64,000 nucleotides of DNA from Pelagicoccus albus (lineage in GTDB: Bacteria > Verrucomicrobiota > Verrucomicrobiia > Opitutales > Opitutaceae), in contig NZ_JACHVC010000012.1 of assembly GCF_014230145.1 (NCBI RefSeq), positions 873,001 to 937,000 on the forward strand. The letters run 5' to 3'. The notes under the pieces are model-generated. The model was not told the origin of the DNA. It saw only the letters and a list, made by a program, of their open reading frames with translations, and made no database searches. Shown here in pieces: positions 62,252 to 64,000 of this stretch. Position numbers and translations under genes: made by a program. Numbering within the stretch: the stretch's first letter is position 1; each line of letters begins with the position of its first letter.

Positions 62252-64000
62252 ATGAATACCAAAACCCGCCCCTGGCTCCTTTCATTCATCGCAATTGGTT
62301 TTGCTACGCTCACAACCGCCGAACCTATCAACACCGCCCAGCAAGTCCTAACTCACCCGGAGTCGGTAAAAGAGATCATGCTTCGCGTTGCCGACTTTCA
62401 GGAACGCGACTTCGGCGGGGAAATCCGCACCGATTGGAAAGCGGGTACCTACTACTCCGGCCTCTACGCCGCCTATCAGGCCACGGGCGACGAAAATTTC
62501 CGTGAACAAGCCATCACCTGGTGCGAGACGGCAGAATGGACCTTGTCCGAAAACCATTTCTTCGCGGACGACATCTGCGCCGCCCAAACTTTCCTCGACG
62601 TCTATCTCGACGAGAAGGATCCCAAAATGATCGAGGATACCGTCGCCGCTTTAGAACCCTACTTCACCTCAGACTACATACGAAGAGAACAGCTCAGCCA
62701 CGTGATCTGGAAGGATGAAAAACGTGATTTCACTGGTCGCAACCTCTGGTGGTGGTGCGACTCCCTATACATGGCGCCACCCGTTTTGACCCGCTTGTAT
62801 TCGGCCACCGGAGACGAACGCTACCTCGAGCTGATGCACAGGCTCTATTGGGATACGGTTGATTTTCTCTTCATGGAAGAGGACGGACTCTTCGCTCGCG
62901 ACGAATCCTACTTCGACAAAAAAACACCTGGCGGCAAATCCGTCTACTGGTCGCGTGGCAACGGCTGGGTCTACGCAGGGCTCATCCGCACGCTCGACCA
63001 CCTACCCAAGGACGACCCCTACTACGAAAAATACGTCGATCTTTTCCGCAAAATGACCCGCACCCTCGTCGATCTCCAACAGGAGGACGGCATGTGGCGT
63101 CCAAGCGTCAACGAACCGAGCTGGAAGCCGATGAAGGAAAGTAGCGGCACTTCATTCTTCGCCTACGGCCTCCTGGGTGGGATCAACCGTGGGATCCTCG
63201 ACAAGGAGTCTTACTTGCCTGTCGCCCTCAAAGCTTGGGAAGGCTTGGTGGGTTGCGTGAATACGGATGGACGCCTCGGCTACGCCCAACTGGTGGGTGG
63301 CGCGCCAGAGCACGTTCGTCCGAGCGATTCCATCGACTACACCCACGGCGCTTTTCTTCTCGCTGCCAGCGAGCTCTACAAGATGGACCTGAGCAACGAG
63401 GACTTCGCCGCCCTCGAGCCTCCCTTCGAGATCAAGCTTCTAGCCCGCGACGGGGCATGGACTTGGTTCAACGACGAACGAGCCATCTACGACGGAGCCG
63501 GCCTCTACATCGGCTCCAATGACTCGAATGGAACCAGCCGAGTCGACTACTACAGCCTCATCCGCGTACAAAGCCCCTTCGCCTACCGCCAGTACCCGCT
63601 GAGCAGTTGGCAGAGCAAGGACGACCATAACAACCCAGCGATCCTCCAACTCGATTCAGGCGACTTTTTGGCCGCCTACTCCAAGCACCATCTCGAGCCG
63701 GTATGGTACACTCGATACGGGAAAAGAATCGGTCCAGACACCTGGCGGACAGTAGAATGGTCGGAGGAAAAGGCCATCGAAGCCCCCGCCAAAACGACCT
63801 ACAACAACCTCATCCAACTCTCCGCAGAAAAGGGCCGCATCTACAACTTCATGCGTTGCGTGGGCTGGAACCCGACCTTGCTGATCTCAGACAACGAAGC
63901 CAAGTCCTGGAGCAAGCCGATCGAGCTGATCCGCTCGGGCAACGATCGCACCCGCCCTTACGCCAAGTACGTGGACAACGGCGAGGACCGCATCGACATC
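62252..64000 (+). CDS. GH105-BNR_4 fusion protein (3' end outside window)
   Basis: The frame is open from ATG 62252 to the window end (583 codons). A signal peptide (WLLSFIAIGFATLTTAEP, cleavage near 23) precedes a GH88/GH105 (alpha/alpha)6 barrel (about 30-380) with WKAGTYYSGLYAA, the DD pair in FADDICAAQTFLD, GRNLWWWCDSLYMAPP and YWSRGNGWVYAGL. From about residue 395 a second domain begins, WTWFNDERAIYDGAGLYIG, typical of BNR_4 beta-propeller repeats. GH105 removes unsaturated uronic acids left by polysaccharide lyases, for example on rhamnogalacturonan or ulvan fragments; BNR_4 is related to ulvan-lyase propellers. The combination suggests a secreted enzyme acting on lyase products. The substrate cannot be fixed from sequence. 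Confidence 0.85.
   Translation, partial: MNTKTRPWLLSFIAIGFATLTTAEPINTAQQVLTHPESVKEIMLRVADFQERDFGGEIRTDWKAGTYYSGLYAAYQATGDENFREQAITWCETAEWTLSENHFFADDICAAQTFLDVYLDEKDPKMIEDTVAALEPYFTSDYIRREQLSHVIWKDEKRDFTGRNLWWWCDSLYMAPPVLTRLYSATGDERYLELMHRLYWDTVDFLFMEEDGLFARDESYFDKKTPGGKSVYWSRGNGWVYAGLIRTLDHLPKDDPYYEKYVDLFRKMTRTLVDLQQEDGMWRPSVNEPSWKPMKESSGTSFFAYGLLGGINRGILDKESYLPVALKAWEGLVGCVNTDGRLGYAQLVGGAPEHVRPSDSIDYTHGAFLLAASELYKMDLSNEDFAALEPPFEIKLLARDGAWTWFNDERAIYDGAGLYIGSNDSNGTSRVDYYSLIRVQSPFAYRQYPLSSWQSKDDHNNPAILQLDSGDFLAAYSKHHLEPVWYTRYGKRIGPDTWRTVEWSEEKAIEAPAKTTYNNLIQLSAEKGRIYNFMRCVGWNPTLLISDNEAKSWSKPIELIRSGNDRTRPYAKYVDNGEDRIDI

Noticed and set aside
1-64000. tRNA, rRNA, CRISPR array, insertion sequence or prophage
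   Set aside because: No cloverleaf with CCA end, repeat-spacer pattern, transposase or phage gene was found on reading both strands.

Overview
The window looks like a chromosomal, polysaccharide-utilisation-rich stretch of a marine Verrucomicrobiota, most likely the Opitutales/Puniceicoccales group (Pelagicoccus- or Coraliomargarita-like). This is inferred from the very large TonB-dependent receptors with an LSPF...GY.A..T.(A/S)GTRL N-terminus and no SusD partner, the abundance of sulfatases with an anaerobic-type maturase, many LacI-controlled glycoside hydrolases, and a class III fructose-bisphosphatase. No rRNA, tRNA, IS element, prophage or CRISPR was seen.

Region 1 (1-16.8 kb) is an apiose/rhamnose locus. 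A GH140/DUF4038 apiosidase-like protein, a GH78-like alpha-L-rhamnosidase, a secreted esterase and three unassigned oxidoreductases surround a five-gene minus-strand operon. That operon encodes, in transcription order, a Gfo/Idh/MocA sugar dehydrogenase, a RuBisCO-like protein, a DUF1537 kinase, an apionate oxidoisomerase-like protein and an apionate lactonase-like protein. Together these match the oxidative D-apiose/D-apionate route that ends in a RuBisCO-like protein acting on 3-oxo-isoapionate-4-phosphate.

Region 2 (17-23.4 kb) holds an unusual MFS transporter with a roughly 385-residue periplasmic insertion, a translationally coupled two-TM partner, a Sip1/raffinose-synthase-like GH36 and a LacI-family regulator. 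Region 3 (23.4-42.6 kb) processes a sulfated glycan. It contains a secreted CBM/BACON/dockerin protein with a putative glycosidase core, a deacetylase, three Cys-type sulfatases with their radical-SAM maturase, a clan-A hydrolase, a TonB receptor, a GH2 beta-glucuronidase-like enzyme and lipoprotein or secreted esterases. Many of these enzymes lack signal peptides, so the last steps are probably intracellular. A LacI-like operator (core AAC(C/G)GTT or AACGTT inside TTAA...TTAA arms) recurs in most of the divergent intergenic regions from 2.6 to 38.4 kb, suggesting one regulon.

Region 4 (42.9-54.9 kb) carries a Bcr/CflA-type MFS exporter, another esterase, two GH30 enzymes flanking a second TonB receptor, a NarL-type two-component system whose sensor has periplasmic OB-like repeats, and an MscS remnant. 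Region 5 (54.9-64 kb) is more housekeeping: a GH13 branching-enzyme-like protein, a periplasmic PheC-like protein, PnuC plus NadR for NAD salvage, class III FBPase, and the start of a GH105-BNR_4 fusion cut by the window end.

Two sequence-level signals are not explained by gene content. The 7-mer GTATCCA occurs 45 times on both strands combined (about 8 expected by chance), most often as TGTATCCA, and it is completely absent from 9.47 to 20.71 kb, the stretch containing the apionate operon and the MFS gene.
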